From positions 95,678 to 159,677 of the forward strand of contig JBBRCE010000006.1 in NCBI GenBank assembly GCA_038205115.1: DNA of 64,000 bases. Direction: 5' to 3'. Under the pieces are notes generated by a model. It did not search any database. It was not told where the DNA came from and saw only the letters and a program-made list of their open reading frames with translations. The DNA comes from JBBRCE01 sp038205115. Its GTDB lineage: Bacteria > Planctomycetota > Planctomycetia > Pirellulales > JBBRCE01. The position numbers were made by a program, and so were the translations under genes. Of the stretch, positions 55,857 to 63,470 are shown piece after piece; positions within the stretch are counted from its first letter, which is position 1; the number at the start of each line of letters is the position of its first letter.

Positions 55857-56561
55857 ATGAACCGACGTGTGGCATCCCAGTCCTCAAAATCGAAATTGGA
55901 TGGCCAAATGAAGTGGAGATACTTACCTTTAGCGCTTTGTGTGATGATGACCCAACTTACAGCGTGTCATGCCCAGACGCTCAATTTGGATAAATATAAA
56001 CTTGGGGTCCAATCCGGTTTTGCAAAAATTCCTGAAGCCTTACAAATCGAGGCCTGTTTCGGTGAGGCGGATCATTTTATCTCGTCTCCGGACAAGCATG
56101 GCAATTGCACATGGAACACCGAAGTGTACTTTGGCGCTAGGTATTGCTTGACGATGCAAGTCGAAGTGAAAATGAAAGACGACTTTAGTGAAATATTGAA
56201 AGTCGTCAGCTCGCCACAATTTTACATTATAATGAGGCGAGTCAGATCATCGATCATGGTGACAATCTTTATGGGGCGCGATTTAGGAACGACCGAAAAA
56301 TAACTTCCGTTTTTCGTTCGGGTCGACGCGCGCTATCACGAGCAGCGGGCGTCTCACTCAGAGGAAGTTATTTTTCGGTCGTTCCTTACCGGCAACCAGA
56401 AGACTTTTAACGTTATGGACTGGAACAAAGTCTTTTCGAAGAAAGGTGCGCTCGATACAATTGGTTACACAATAACGCGCTCTGCTCCTCTCGAACACTG
56501 GGATAAATATGTGTCTGCGGGGCGTCGTGATCGCATTCAAGTTCGGCCGCGCGATCGATAG
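55857..56561 (+). pseudogene. Lipoprotein gene broken by a 1-base frameshift and a MITE insertion
   Basis: The frame from the ATG at 55857 encodes a signal sequence and lipobox-like LTACHAQ, then LDKYKLGVQSGFAKIPEALQ and onward to SSPQFYI. After about 56229 the sensible reading (YNEASQIIDHGDNLYGARF) is in another frame, fixed by adding one T. Element copy 2 then interrupts at 56283-56388. Removing the element and one TTA gives GCG CGA TTT ACC GGC in frame with TGNQKTFNVMDWNKVFSKKG, ending RPRDR at 56561. Original function unknown. Confidence 0.75.
56286..56385 (+). mobile_element. 100-bp MITE-like element, copy 2
   Basis: The 100 bp have perfect 23-bp inverted ends (GGAACGACCGAAAAATAA and onward) and TTA duplications at 56283-56285 and 56386-56388. 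The inner 54 bp is GC-rich. The sequence is identical to copy 3. It contains no gene, so movement would need a transposase supplied from elsewhere. It interrupts a lipoprotein gene whose apparent protein then ends in GTTEK read from the element. Confidence 0.93.
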
Positions 56562-56577
56562 TAAGTGGACCGCCCCG

Positions 56578-56730
56578 GATATCAGCACGACGTTAGACGC
56601 GACGCGCGACAATTTGCGCAAAGCCGTCCAATTGATGTTAGCAGCGAACCGCGCATTGGCAGAAGATTCGATCGCCGACCAACTCAATTTCGAGCGTGAG
56701 CCGTTCGAGCTAACCTCGGCATCGGGTTGA
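56578..56730 (+). pseudogene. hicB-type antitoxin C-terminal remnant
   Basis: The frame ending at 56730 reads DISTTLDATRDNLRKAVQLM, then AANRALAEDSIADQLNFERE and PFELTSASG. It parallels the C-terminal half of the broken hicB at 55522 (LPEAVQRMLEANRELAE, REPFE). The N-terminal EELPG-x-TQG half is missing and the upstream sequence belongs to the broken lipoprotein gene. It is a decayed paralogue without a partner. Confidence 0.65.
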
Positions 56731-56854
56731 GCCGATTCGCCACCTCGAATCACAATGTTGCCGAACGGCCAATGGTCGAAACTCGATCTATGCACATCGC
56801 GATATCACTCATTCTTTGACGAATTGGCGAGCGGTCAGCGCTGAGTCGTGCCGT

Positions 56855-57736
56855 TCATTGGTCAAACAATCCGTGCCTTTCGCCGCCGATCTTCACTGCC
56901 TCCTTCAAACGCGACAGTGCGACGTTGCTTTCGATCAATTCGACCGAGCCATCGGCCAATAGGGCGTAAATTCCGGCGTGCGAACTGCCAATCGATGGCG
57001 GCTGCACGCCGGGGGCGCGGATGGCCAGCGAATCGAAATCCAAATCGCGCGGTTCGAGCCAATTGATTCCGGACCCCGCCGCTTCGATCAGTAAAATCGT
57101 TTGGCCGCTGCCATCGCCGCGCTCAATATCCGTCAGGCTGACCGACTTGTCGTACGGCCAGGCGGTCTGCGGGCCGACGACGGCCAAATAACTGCTGTCG
57201 GTTCGATTGCCCTCTTCGCTGGCACAGTGGTAACACGCGAGTTTCTCAATCGACAATTGCCGGTTATGCGGGCCGTTCCACGGTTCGTCAAAGCGATATT
57301 GATCGTAGACTGCCTGATGATCTAAATACGGCAGCAGCAGCACCCGCCAACTGTGCATCGGCACGCCATTTCCAGCGGCGATATACGCTGGCGGGAAATG
57401 CCCGTTCACGCGATGATATTCTCGCAGCGCATTACCAATTTGTGCCAAGTTGTTCTTACACAAGAGACGCCGGGGAGGATTATGCGATGAGCCAAGGTCT
57501 GGCATCATAATCGCGACGGCATAAATCAACAGAGCCGCTATCGCCACCAAGTTCCAGCAGCGGCGATTCTGAACTTGATACCACTCGAAGAGCACCATGG
57601 CCGAAGGTATTGCGAGTGGAATGGCAAGCAGCGGACTCAATCGAAAAAGGCGCACGACCATCGCACACCAGGCGGTGAGTGCAAACAAGGCGCGAATGCT
57701 GAATTGAAATGGCGGATGATTTTGAATGTCGGACAT
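56855..57736 (-). CDS. DUF1559 domain protein
   Basis: The 293-residue protein has hydrophobic helices at about 14-50 and 62-78 (LVAIAALLIYAVAIMMPDL). The DUF1559 core follows: CKNNLAQIGNALREYHRVNG, HFPPAYIAAGNGVPMHSWRV and LLPYLDHQAVYDQYRFDEPW. The C-terminal HAGIYALLADGSVELIE pattern is typical. This family is greatly expanded in planctomycetes and usually has a pilin-like N-terminus; here two membrane helices replace it. Role unknown, probably envelope. It appears monocistronic. Confidence 0.88.
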   Translation of the reverse strand: MSDIQNHPPFQFSIRALFALTAWCAMVVRLFRLSPLLAIPLAIPSAMVLFEWYQVQNRRCWNLVAIAALLIYAVAIMMPDLGSSHNPPRRLLCKNNLAQIGNALREYHRVNGHFPPAYIAAGNGVPMHSWRVLLLPYLDHQAVYDQYRFDEPWNGPHNRQLSIEKLACYHCASEEGNRTDSSYLAVVGPQTAWPYDKSVSLTDIERGDGSGQTILLIEAAGSGINWLEPRDLDFDSLAIRAPGVQPPSIGSSHAGIYALLADGSVELIESNVALSRLKEAVKIGGERHGLFDQ

Positions 57737-57782
57737 GAAAGGTTCGCTCGGCTTCGACGCTTCTCAATGCGAAACGATTTCG

Positions 57783-58049
57783 TCAGTTGTTACCCAATGA
57801 AACGACGACGGTTGGAATCGAGATTTGTCGCGCGACACCGATTGCCCGCGGGGTGTGCTGCAATGCTCGCGGCCGCGGCTGGCCATGCGGTTGAAAACAA
57901 TTAATCCACTTGCCAGCCACATCTTCGGTCATTTCCACCCTTTCGGCAATCGCGCGGCCTTGCGCAATCGGGGCGGGAAGTTCAAAGCTGGTCGCCAGAA
58001 AGCCGCCTTCTTCAAGCGGCTCGATCGGGATCGATAACAGTTGTTTCAT
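57783..58049 (-). CDS. HicB-like antitoxin, solitary
   Basis: The 88-residue protein from the ATG at 58049 (GAGGAG upstream) reads MKQLLSIPIEPLEEGGFLAT, then SFELPAPIAQGRAIAERVEM and TEDVAGKWI. It matches the HicB partial RNase-H fold and is a paralogue of the HicB at 58752 (LLEEGDYLAT, LIAQGRTIAETMEIAQDVA). No hicA lies next to it. A hairpin 70 bp upstream is nearly the same as that upstream of the other copy, so gene and leader were probably duplicated together. Confidence 0.75.
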   Translation of the reverse strand: MKQLLSIPIEPLEEGGFLATSFELPAPIAQGRAIAERVEMTEDVAGKWINCFQPHGQPRPRALQHTPRAIGVARQISIPTVVVSLGNN

Positions 58050-58118
58050 GACAGGCTCCTCATCGGCTTCGATGATCGTCATCACGCGACGGTCGCTCAA
58101 TCAACATACCAAACGAAA

Positions 58119-58153
58119 CGGCCCGTCGAAAACCAAATGTTTTCGACGGGCCG
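58119..58153. repeat. Hairpin, copy A of duplicated module
   Basis: CGGCCCGTCGAAAA pairs with TTTTCGACGGGCCG over a 7-base loop, followed on the plus strand by GCGGACTTTTTCG. It could serve as an intrinsic terminator. The same hairpin occurs at 59079-59113. Confidence 0.8.
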
Positions 58154-58242
58154 CGGACTTTTTCGAATTGAGCGTACGCGCCGCAAAAGGTCAGGGCCTG
58201 TTCCCTTCGCCCCGCTCGCCCCCTTGCGTCTCTTCCGCCCCC

Positions 58243-58491
58243 TCACACATTTCGGAGCAGCAAGTAAACCGGTTCTTCAATATCGGCCTCGACATCCGTG
58301 CGAGATGGATCGGGCGTCGGCAGCGGCTTTCCACGAAGCAAATTGCTCTCCGCCATGTCGACCAACGCACTGCTGAGCAGTGACCGCGCGGCATCCAATG
58401 TATCCGCGCAAGTGATCGCACCCGGGAAGTCCAACACCTCGGCGTGGCAACCGCCGTCCACAAATTTGTACATCGCTTTGTAGATCAGCAT
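58243..58491 (-). CDS. HicB-like protein downstream of hicA
   Basis: The 82-residue product from the ATG at 58491 reads MLIYKAMYKFVDGGCHAEVL, DFPGAITCADTLDAARSLLS and ends PVYLLLRNV. It fits the HicB-like antitoxin fold with the DFPG-x-x-x-x-A-DTLDEA pattern. A GTG at 58530 overlapping the hicA stop would add 13 residues and couple translation; homologues I recall begin at MLIYK. It is a third gene behind hicB-hicA, so one toxin is flanked by two different antitoxin-like proteins. Confidence 0.75.
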   Translation of the reverse strand: MLIYKAMYKFVDGGCHAEVLDFPGAITCADTLDAARSLLSSALVDMAESNLLRGKPLPTPDPSRTDVEADIEEPVYLLLRNV

Positions 58492-58526
58492 TTCGCTGCC
58501 CGATCCGCATTCAATGAATCGTTTTC

Positions 58527-58748
58527 TCACGCCATGAATTCTTCGACAGTCAGCCCTGCCCCACGAACAATCGCCCGCAAAGTCCCCAATGGTACATCGC
58601 CCGGATGGTTCGGCACTGTTACGTGCCGGTCCGAAGTCGGGTTGTACCAGATTTCGTGACTGCCTTTTGCTTGTCGGTCGAAAACAAAGCCCGCGTGGCG
58701 AAGTCGTTTTACAACGTCTCGGTAAGTCAACGGCGTGAGTCGGGACAT
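58527..58748 (-). CDS. hicA: HicA toxin (mRNA interferase)
   Basis: The 73-residue protein reads LTYRDVVKRLRHAGFVFDRQ, AKGSHEIWYNPTSDRHVTVP and NHPGDVPLGTLRAIVRGAGL. It is a dsRBD-like HicA with the catalytic His in GSHEIW. HicA cleaves mRNA and is neutralised by HicB. It lies 3 bp behind the hicB stop, forming a hicB-hicA operon. Confidence 0.93.
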   Translation of the reverse strand: MSRLTPLTYRDVVKRLRHAGFVFDRQAKGSHEIWYNPTSDRHVTVPNHPGDVPLGTLRAIVRGAGLTVEEFMA

Positions 58749-58751
58749 TTG

Positions 58752-59012
58752 CTATTCCGCAAATTCGACCGCGACCGGAATTGATAGTTGCTGCAGGTCG
58801 CCCACATTCGGAACGGTTGGTCGTAACGCCGATGGCAGAGGTGTGCCGTGCTCAATGTAGGATTCGATTAACTTCCGAGCAACGTCCTGCGCTATCTCCA
58901 TCGTCTCGGCAATGGTACGCCCTTGCGCGATCAATCCTGGAAAGTCCTCGCTGGTCGCTAAATAGTCACCCTCTTCCAATAATTCAACCTGAATCGAAAT
59001 TAAACGTTCCAT
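58752..59012 (-). CDS. hicB: HicB antitoxin
   Basis: The 86-residue protein starts at the ATG at 59012 (MERLISIQVELLEEGDYLAT), followed by SEDFPGLIAQGRTIAETMEI and AQDVARKLIESYIEHG. It has the HicB partial RNase-H fold but no obvious C-terminal DNA-binding domain. It is the first gene of the operon with hicA, and binds and neutralises HicA. Its paralogue lies at 57783. Confidence 0.92.
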   Translation of the reverse strand: MERLISIQVELLEEGDYLATSEDFPGLIAQGRTIAETMEIAQDVARKLIESYIEHGTPLPSALRPTVPNVGDLQQLSIPVAVEFAE

Positions 59013-59078
59013 ATTCAAATTTACTCAAATTCAGATCGAATACTGTCAGCCGGTGTTGTCAGTTTACACAAAAGCATA

Positions 59079-59113
59079 CGGCCCGTCGAAAACAAAATGT
59101 CTTCGACGGGCCG
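59079..59113. repeat. Hairpin, copy B of duplicated module
   Basis: CGGCCCGTCGAA pairs with TTCGACGGGCCG over an 11-base interval that allows further pairing, followed on the plus strand by GCAGGTTTTTCG. It lies 67 bp upstream of hicB and 102 bp past the groEL stop, so it may terminate groEL transcription on the minus strand as well. Confidence 0.8.
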
Positions 59114-59214
59114 CAGGTTTTTCGATTTACTCGTGCGAAGCAGGCCAGGATTCAAGCTTGGGCTAGCATCTCTTCCCTAGACCCTCTCGCCCCCTGCGTA
59201 ACTTTCGCCTCACA

Positions 59215-60852
59215 TTAGTACATGTCGTAATCGCCGCCGTGGCCGTGTCCGCCGCCGCCCGACTTCTTGCCGCCTTCGTTCTTCGGCTTGTCGGCAATCA
59301 GGGCGTCGCTGGTTAGCAGCAACGTGGCTACGCTGGCTGCATTTTGCAATGCGGTGCGTGTGACTTTGGTGGGGTCGATGACGCCGGCTTTGACCATGTC
59401 TTCATAAACGTTGGTGGCGGCGTTGTAACCGAAGTTGCCTTTGCCTTCCAGCACTTTCTCGCAAACCACGCTACCGTCTTGGCCAGCGTTGTTGGAGATC
59501 ATGGTGACCGGAGCGCGGCAAGCGCGAACCACAATGTTGTAGCCCACGGTTTCGTCGCCGGAAAGGCCGTCTGGCTTGACCGAGGTCGAAGCACGCAGGA
59601 GCGCCACGCCGCCGCCCGGCAAAATGCCTTCTTGCACGGCAGCGCGAGTGGCATGCAGAGCATCTTCCACGCGGGCTTTCTTTTCTTTCATTTCGCTTTC
59701 GGTCGCGGCGCCCACGTTCACCTTGGCGACACCGCCGGCCAGCTTGGCCAGACGTTCTTCCAGCTTTTCTTTGTCGTAATCGCTGGTCGAAACGCCAATT
59801 TCGCGGCGAATCTGATCGATGCGGGCCTTGATGTCCGACTGCTTGCCGGCGCCTTCGATGATGGTGGTGTTGTCTTTGTCGATGATCACTTTCTTGGCGC
59901 GACCCAGATCGGCCAGGCCGAGGCTTTCGAGCTTGACGCCCAGGCTCTCGAAGATCGGTTGCGCGCCGGTCAGGCAGGCAATGTCTTCCAGCATGGCCTT
60001 GCGACGATCGCCGTAGCCCGGTGCCTTGACGGCACAAACTTGGAACGTGCCGCGGAGCCGGTTGATGACCAGCGTCGCCAGGGCTTCGCCGTCAACATCT
60101 TCGGCAACGATCAACAGCGGCTTGCCGGCGTTGACCACTGACTCCAGCACCGGAACCATTTCTTTGATGTTGCTGATTTTCTTTTCGTAAACCAGCACGT
60201 AGCAATCTTCCAGCACCGTTTGCATCTGCGTGGGATCGGTGACGAAGTACGGCGAGAGATAGCCGCGATCGAACTGCATGCCTTCGACCCATTCGACTTC
60301 GGTCTTGAGGCTCTTGCCTTCGTCGACGGTGATGACGCCGTCTTTGCCGACTTTTTCCATCGCTTCGGCCAGCAACTCACCAATCTCGGGATCGTTGTTG
60401 GCGGCTACGGTGCCGACTTGGGCCATTTCCTTTTTGCTCTTGATGCTGATCGACATCTTGTGCAATTTGTCGGTAATGTCAGAAACGGCGCGTTCGATGC
60501 CGGTCTTCATTTGCACCGGGTTGATGCCGGCGGTGACGGCACGCAGACCTTCGATGAAGATCGACTCGGCCATGACCGTGGCGGTGGTGGTGCCGTCGCC
60601 AGCGACATCGCTGGTTTTGCTGGCCACTTCGCGGACCATGCGGGCGCCCATGTTCTCGTAAACGTCTTCCAGGTCGATTTCCTTAGCGACGGTCACGCCG
60701 TCTTTGGTGACCGTGGGCGAGCCAAAGCTCTTTTGCAAAATCACGTTGCGACCCTTGGGGCCCAGCGTGACCTTGACCGCGCGGGCCAATTTCGAAACGC
60801 CGCGACGCATGGCGTCACGCGCTTCTTGATCGAATGCAATCATCTTTGCCAT
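59215..60852 (-). CDS. groEL: Chaperonin GroEL (60 kDa)
   Basis: GroEL forms the ATP-driven folding chamber with GroES. The 545-residue protein starts MAKMIAFDQEARDAMRRGVS. It has LGPKGRNVILQKSFGSPTVT, VAGDGTTTATVMAES with the catalytic Asp, VVEEGILPGGG-like VQEGILPGGGVALLRA, and EDMVKAGVIDPTKV. The C-terminal tail is GGGGHGHGGDYDMY rather than GGM repeats. TTGGAGAG precedes the ATG at 60852. It follows groES by 159 bp on the same strand. Confidence 0.96.
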   Translation of the reverse strand: MAKMIAFDQEARDAMRRGVSKLARAVKVTLGPKGRNVILQKSFGSPTVTKDGVTVAKEIDLEDVYENMGARMVREVASKTSDVAGDGTTTATVMAESIFIEGLRAVTAGINPVQMKTGIERAVSDITDKLHKMSISIKSKKEMAQVGTVAANNDPEIGELLAEAMEKVGKDGVITVDEGKSLKTEVEWVEGMQFDRGYLSPYFVTDPTQMQTVLEDCYVLVYEKKISNIKEMVPVLESVVNAGKPLLIVAEDVDGEALATLVINRLRGTFQVCAVKAPGYGDRRKAMLEDIACLTGAQPIFESLGVKLESLGLADLGRAKKVIIDKDNTTIIEGAGKQSDIKARIDQIRREIGVSTSDYDKEKLEERLAKLAGGVAKVNVGAATESEMKEKKARVEDALHATRAAVQEGILPGGGVALLRASTSVKPDGLSGDETVGYNIVVRACRAPVTMISNNAGQDGSVVCEKVLEGKGNFGYNAATNVYEDMVKAGVIDPTKVTRTALQNAASVATLLLTSDALIADKPKNEGGKKSGGGGHGHGGDYDMY

Positions 60853-61011
60853 CGAAAACTCTCCAAGTAGAAATGTGCTGTCTGTTGAGTTCGAACCGCT
60901 CCGCGATCGGCTGAACGTCGCGGGCAACAATTCGAAAATGCTGTGTGTGAAGAAAATTGCGACCAGCGTCGCAAGGTGCAGTTTGCCAAAGCGAACCTGC
61001 CAGGCGTGAAA

Positions 61012-61350
61012 CTATTCGATCACGGCCAAGATGTCGTCTTCGCGCATCAGCAGCAATTCTTGGTCGTTGACTTTGAACTGCTCGCCGGCGTAGCTGCTGA
61101 ACAGCACGCGATCGCCAACTTTGACTTGCAGCGGCTGACGCGAGCCGTCGTCCAACATGCGACCTTCGCCCACGCTAACCACCGTTCCGCGGGCAGGTTT
61201 GTTTTTGGCCGATTCTGGCAGCAAAATTCCGCCAGCGGTCTTCTTTTCGGATTCTTCACGCTCGATCACCACGCGGTCGCCCAGCGGTTGGAGCTTGATC
61301 GTGCCAGAATCGGACTTCTTGGCCGGTTTGTTTTTGGTCGCCGTAGACAT
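61012..61350 (-). CDS. groES: Co-chaperonin GroES (10 kDa)
   Basis: The 112-residue protein has a 17-residue Lys/Ser/Thr-rich N-terminal extension (MSTATKNKPAKKSDSGTIKL). The GroES fold follows: LQPLGDRVVIEREESEKKTA, the mobile loop TAGGILLPESAK, and the dome and closing strands VGDRVLFSSYAGEQFKV and LLMREDDILAVIE. GGAGG lies 11 bases upstream of the ATG at 61350. An upstream extension to 61842 lacks coding quality. Regulation by HrcA is not evident, since no CIRCE repeat is seen. Confidence 0.95.
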   Translation of the reverse strand: MSTATKNKPAKKSDSGTIKLQPLGDRVVIEREESEKKTAGGILLPESAKNKPARGTVVSVGEGRMLDDGSRQPLQVKVGDRVLFSSYAGEQFKVNDQELLLMREDDILAVIE

Positions 61351-61750
61351 GTCGCTCGCATCCTCCGTTAGAATCAGAAATTCAAAAAACGCGGTAACGC
61401 ACGCGGTGCAAACGCGGCGGTTAACTGACAAAATGTGCGCAAGATCGCAATTCCGACCGCTTAAAGCAAAGGTCATGCCGCGGACGAATTTCTTTTCGCA
61501 ACCTGCAACGCCATAATAAGATATCGCAAAACAGGCAATCCGCGCCGCATAGCCAATCGTTGTAATGTCGCCAAATCGGCAGCGGCGGCCGGAAGCGTCT
61601 GAAGATAACTGCCAAACTGGCAAAACCGTTTTTGCAGCCCTGGCGTTCGGCGGCAAAGTAGCGCAGAAAGATGGCTTTTCGGCGGCTGGCAATCCGATTA
61701 CGATACTCGCTGGCAACGACAGTGACTGACCTTTAACCGTTGGCGGACTG
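61351..61750. other. Divergent upstream region of groES
   Basis: These 400 bp should hold the groES-groEL promoter on the minus strand and a promoter for the small membrane gene and DUF362 gene on the plus strand. I looked for a CIRCE inverted repeat (TTAGCACTC-N9-GAGTGCTAA) and saw none. No other feature was found. Confidence 0.5.
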
Positions 61751-61849
61751 ATGCTTTTTTCTCTGTTTGGCGTGCTGTTCGTCACGCTGATTCTGCTGGG
61801 CGTCGTGGGCATTGTGGGAAAATTGCTGTTCAGCGATCCCATCGATTAA
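61751..61849 (+). CDS. Small hydrophobic peptide
   Basis: A 32-residue frame reads MLFSLFGVLFVTLILLGVVG, then IVGKLLFSDPID. It is nearly all one transmembrane helix with a short acidic tail. It ends 12 bp before the DUF362 gene and could be its translational partner. The ribosome site is weak (GGCGGA), so it is a candidate only. Confidence 0.4.
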   Translation: MLFSLFGVLFVTLILLGVVGIVGKLLFSDPID

Positions 61850-61861
61850 CGCCCCGTCGCC

Positions 61862-63196
61862 GTGAACCGCGAGGTTGAGATCGGCCGCATGAACGTTTAC
61901 GTGTTTCGCGGCAATCTCGATCTATCGTTCTTGCGCGTGCTGCCCGGTCAGTGGGTGGTGCTCAAGCCAAACCTCATCAAGCAATCGAAAGAAAACGACC
62001 CCGCCGAATGGCGCTCGGTGATCACGTCGGCTGAACTGATCGAAGAAGTCTGCGACGACGTTTGCCGCAAATTGGCAGGTCGCGGCAAAGTGACCATTTG
62101 CGACGCCCCGCAAACCGATTCGTCGTTTGTCGAGATCGCCCAGCGGCTGGGTTTGCACGCTATTGCCGAGCGCTGTTCAAAAAAACACGGCGTGCCGGTC
62201 GAAGTTTACGATCTGCGGGCGGAAGAAGCCATTCGCGAACAAGGCGTGATCGTGCGGCGGACCAAGCTGCCGGGCGACCCTCACGGGGCGATCAAATTCA
62301 ATTTGGGCCGCGATAGCCTATTTTACGGTTTTGCCGGCGAAGGCCACTATTATGGCGCGGATTACGACGCCGCGGTCACCAACCGCCATCATCAGGGCGA
62401 AACCCATGAATACCTGATTAGCGCCACGCCCATTCTCTGCGACGTGTTCATCAACCTGCCCAAGATGAAGACGCACAAAAAAACCGGCGTCACGTTGAAC
62501 CTCAAAAACCTGGTTGGCATCAATGCCGAAAAAAACTGGCTGCCGCATCATACCGTCGGCTCGCCGGCCAGTGGTGGCGATCAATTTCCCAGCGTCGGGT
62601 GGCTGCAGCGCTGCGAACAACTGACCGTTGGCTGGACGCGTTCGCTGGCGCTAAAACTGCCTGGCATCGGCACGCGTTTGGCGCAGCGATTGCGCAGGGC
62701 TGGCACCGGCCTGTTCGGCAGCGGTCAGCAAGTGATTCGCAGCGGCAACTGGCACGGCAACGACACCACCTGGCGAATGGCGCTGGATCTCAATCGCTGC
62801 TTGCTGTACGGCAACCCCGACGGCACGCTCCGCCACGACCGACCCAAGGCGTATTACAGTCTGATCGATGGTCGCATCGGCATGGAAGGCGCCGGCCCCA
62901 TGCAGGGCGATCCAATCGCCAGCAACGTGGTGGTCGGCGGCACATCGCCGGTGGAAGTCGACATGGTGGCCGCGCGGGTGATGGGCTTCGATTGGCGCAA
63001 GCTAAACATCATTCGCGAAGCCTACAAACTGACGAACATGCCGATCGCCACCTGCCAACCGGCGGACGTCAACGTGATCAGCGACGTGCCTGCGTGGAAC
63101 GGCCGGTTTCTGGATATTGAAGATCGCCAGTTCCTACACTTCCGCCCACACTTCGGTTGGACAGGCGCGATTGAGTATACTTCGAAGCAAGCGTAA
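61862..63196 (+). CDS. DUF362 family protein
   Basis: The 444-residue protein matches DUF362: VVLKPNLIKQSKENDPAEWR, TSAELIEEVCDDV, VTICDAPQTDSSF, then the signature FINLPKMKTHKKTGVTLNLK, NLVGINAEKNWLPHH and SLIDGRIGMEGAGPM. DUF362 proteins are often fused to ferredoxin domains and are suspected Fe-S or cofactor enzymes; no ferredoxin domain is present here. The GTG at 61862 gives the longest form, and an ATG at 61889 (MNVYVFRGN) is a fair alternative. Confidence 0.85.
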   Translation: MNREVEIGRMNVYVFRGNLDLSFLRVLPGQWVVLKPNLIKQSKENDPAEWRSVITSAELIEEVCDDVCRKLAGRGKVTICDAPQTDSSFVEIAQRLGLHAIAERCSKKHGVPVEVYDLRAEEAIREQGVIVRRTKLPGDPHGAIKFNLGRDSLFYGFAGEGHYYGADYDAAVTNRHHQGETHEYLISATPILCDVFINLPKMKTHKKTGVTLNLKNLVGINAEKNWLPHHTVGSPASGGDQFPSVGWLQRCEQLTVGWTRSLALKLPGIGTRLAQRLRRAGTGLFGSGQQVIRSGNWHGNDTTWRMALDLNRCLLYGNPDGTLRHDRPKAYYSLIDGRIGMEGAGPMQGDPIASNVVVGGTSPVEVDMVAARVMGFDWRKLNIIREAYKLTNMPIATCQPADVNVISDVPAWNGRFLDIEDRQFLHFRPHFGWTGAIEYTSKQA

Positions 63197-63470
63197 GCCA
63201 CTTGGTCGTCATTTGTTTTCATTTTGACGTTGCCACTTGGCGACATTGCTACACCGCGCGGTATGTGGCAAAGAATGAAGATAAATTTGAATGGATCGTC
63301 TCGACCAAAGAATCAGATCGGCTCGCTCGCGGCATGAAAACTTTGACATTCAAATGCAAGCGGAATAATTCGCTTGACCCGCGTCGGACAGTCGGTATGT
63401 TGAAGTCGAGGTGAGTGCATATGGTTAGCGGATCGATATCCTTGGCGGCGTTCTAATAGGCAGAGTCTGC

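Noticed and set aside
61351..61750. CIRCE/HrcA operator upstream of groES
   Set aside because: No TTAGCACTC-N9-GAGTGCTAA inverted repeat or close variant was found.
63202..63414. 70-residue open frame after the DUF362 gene
   Set aside because: It has a TTG start without a ribosome site, no domain and mixed composition, so it is not supported.
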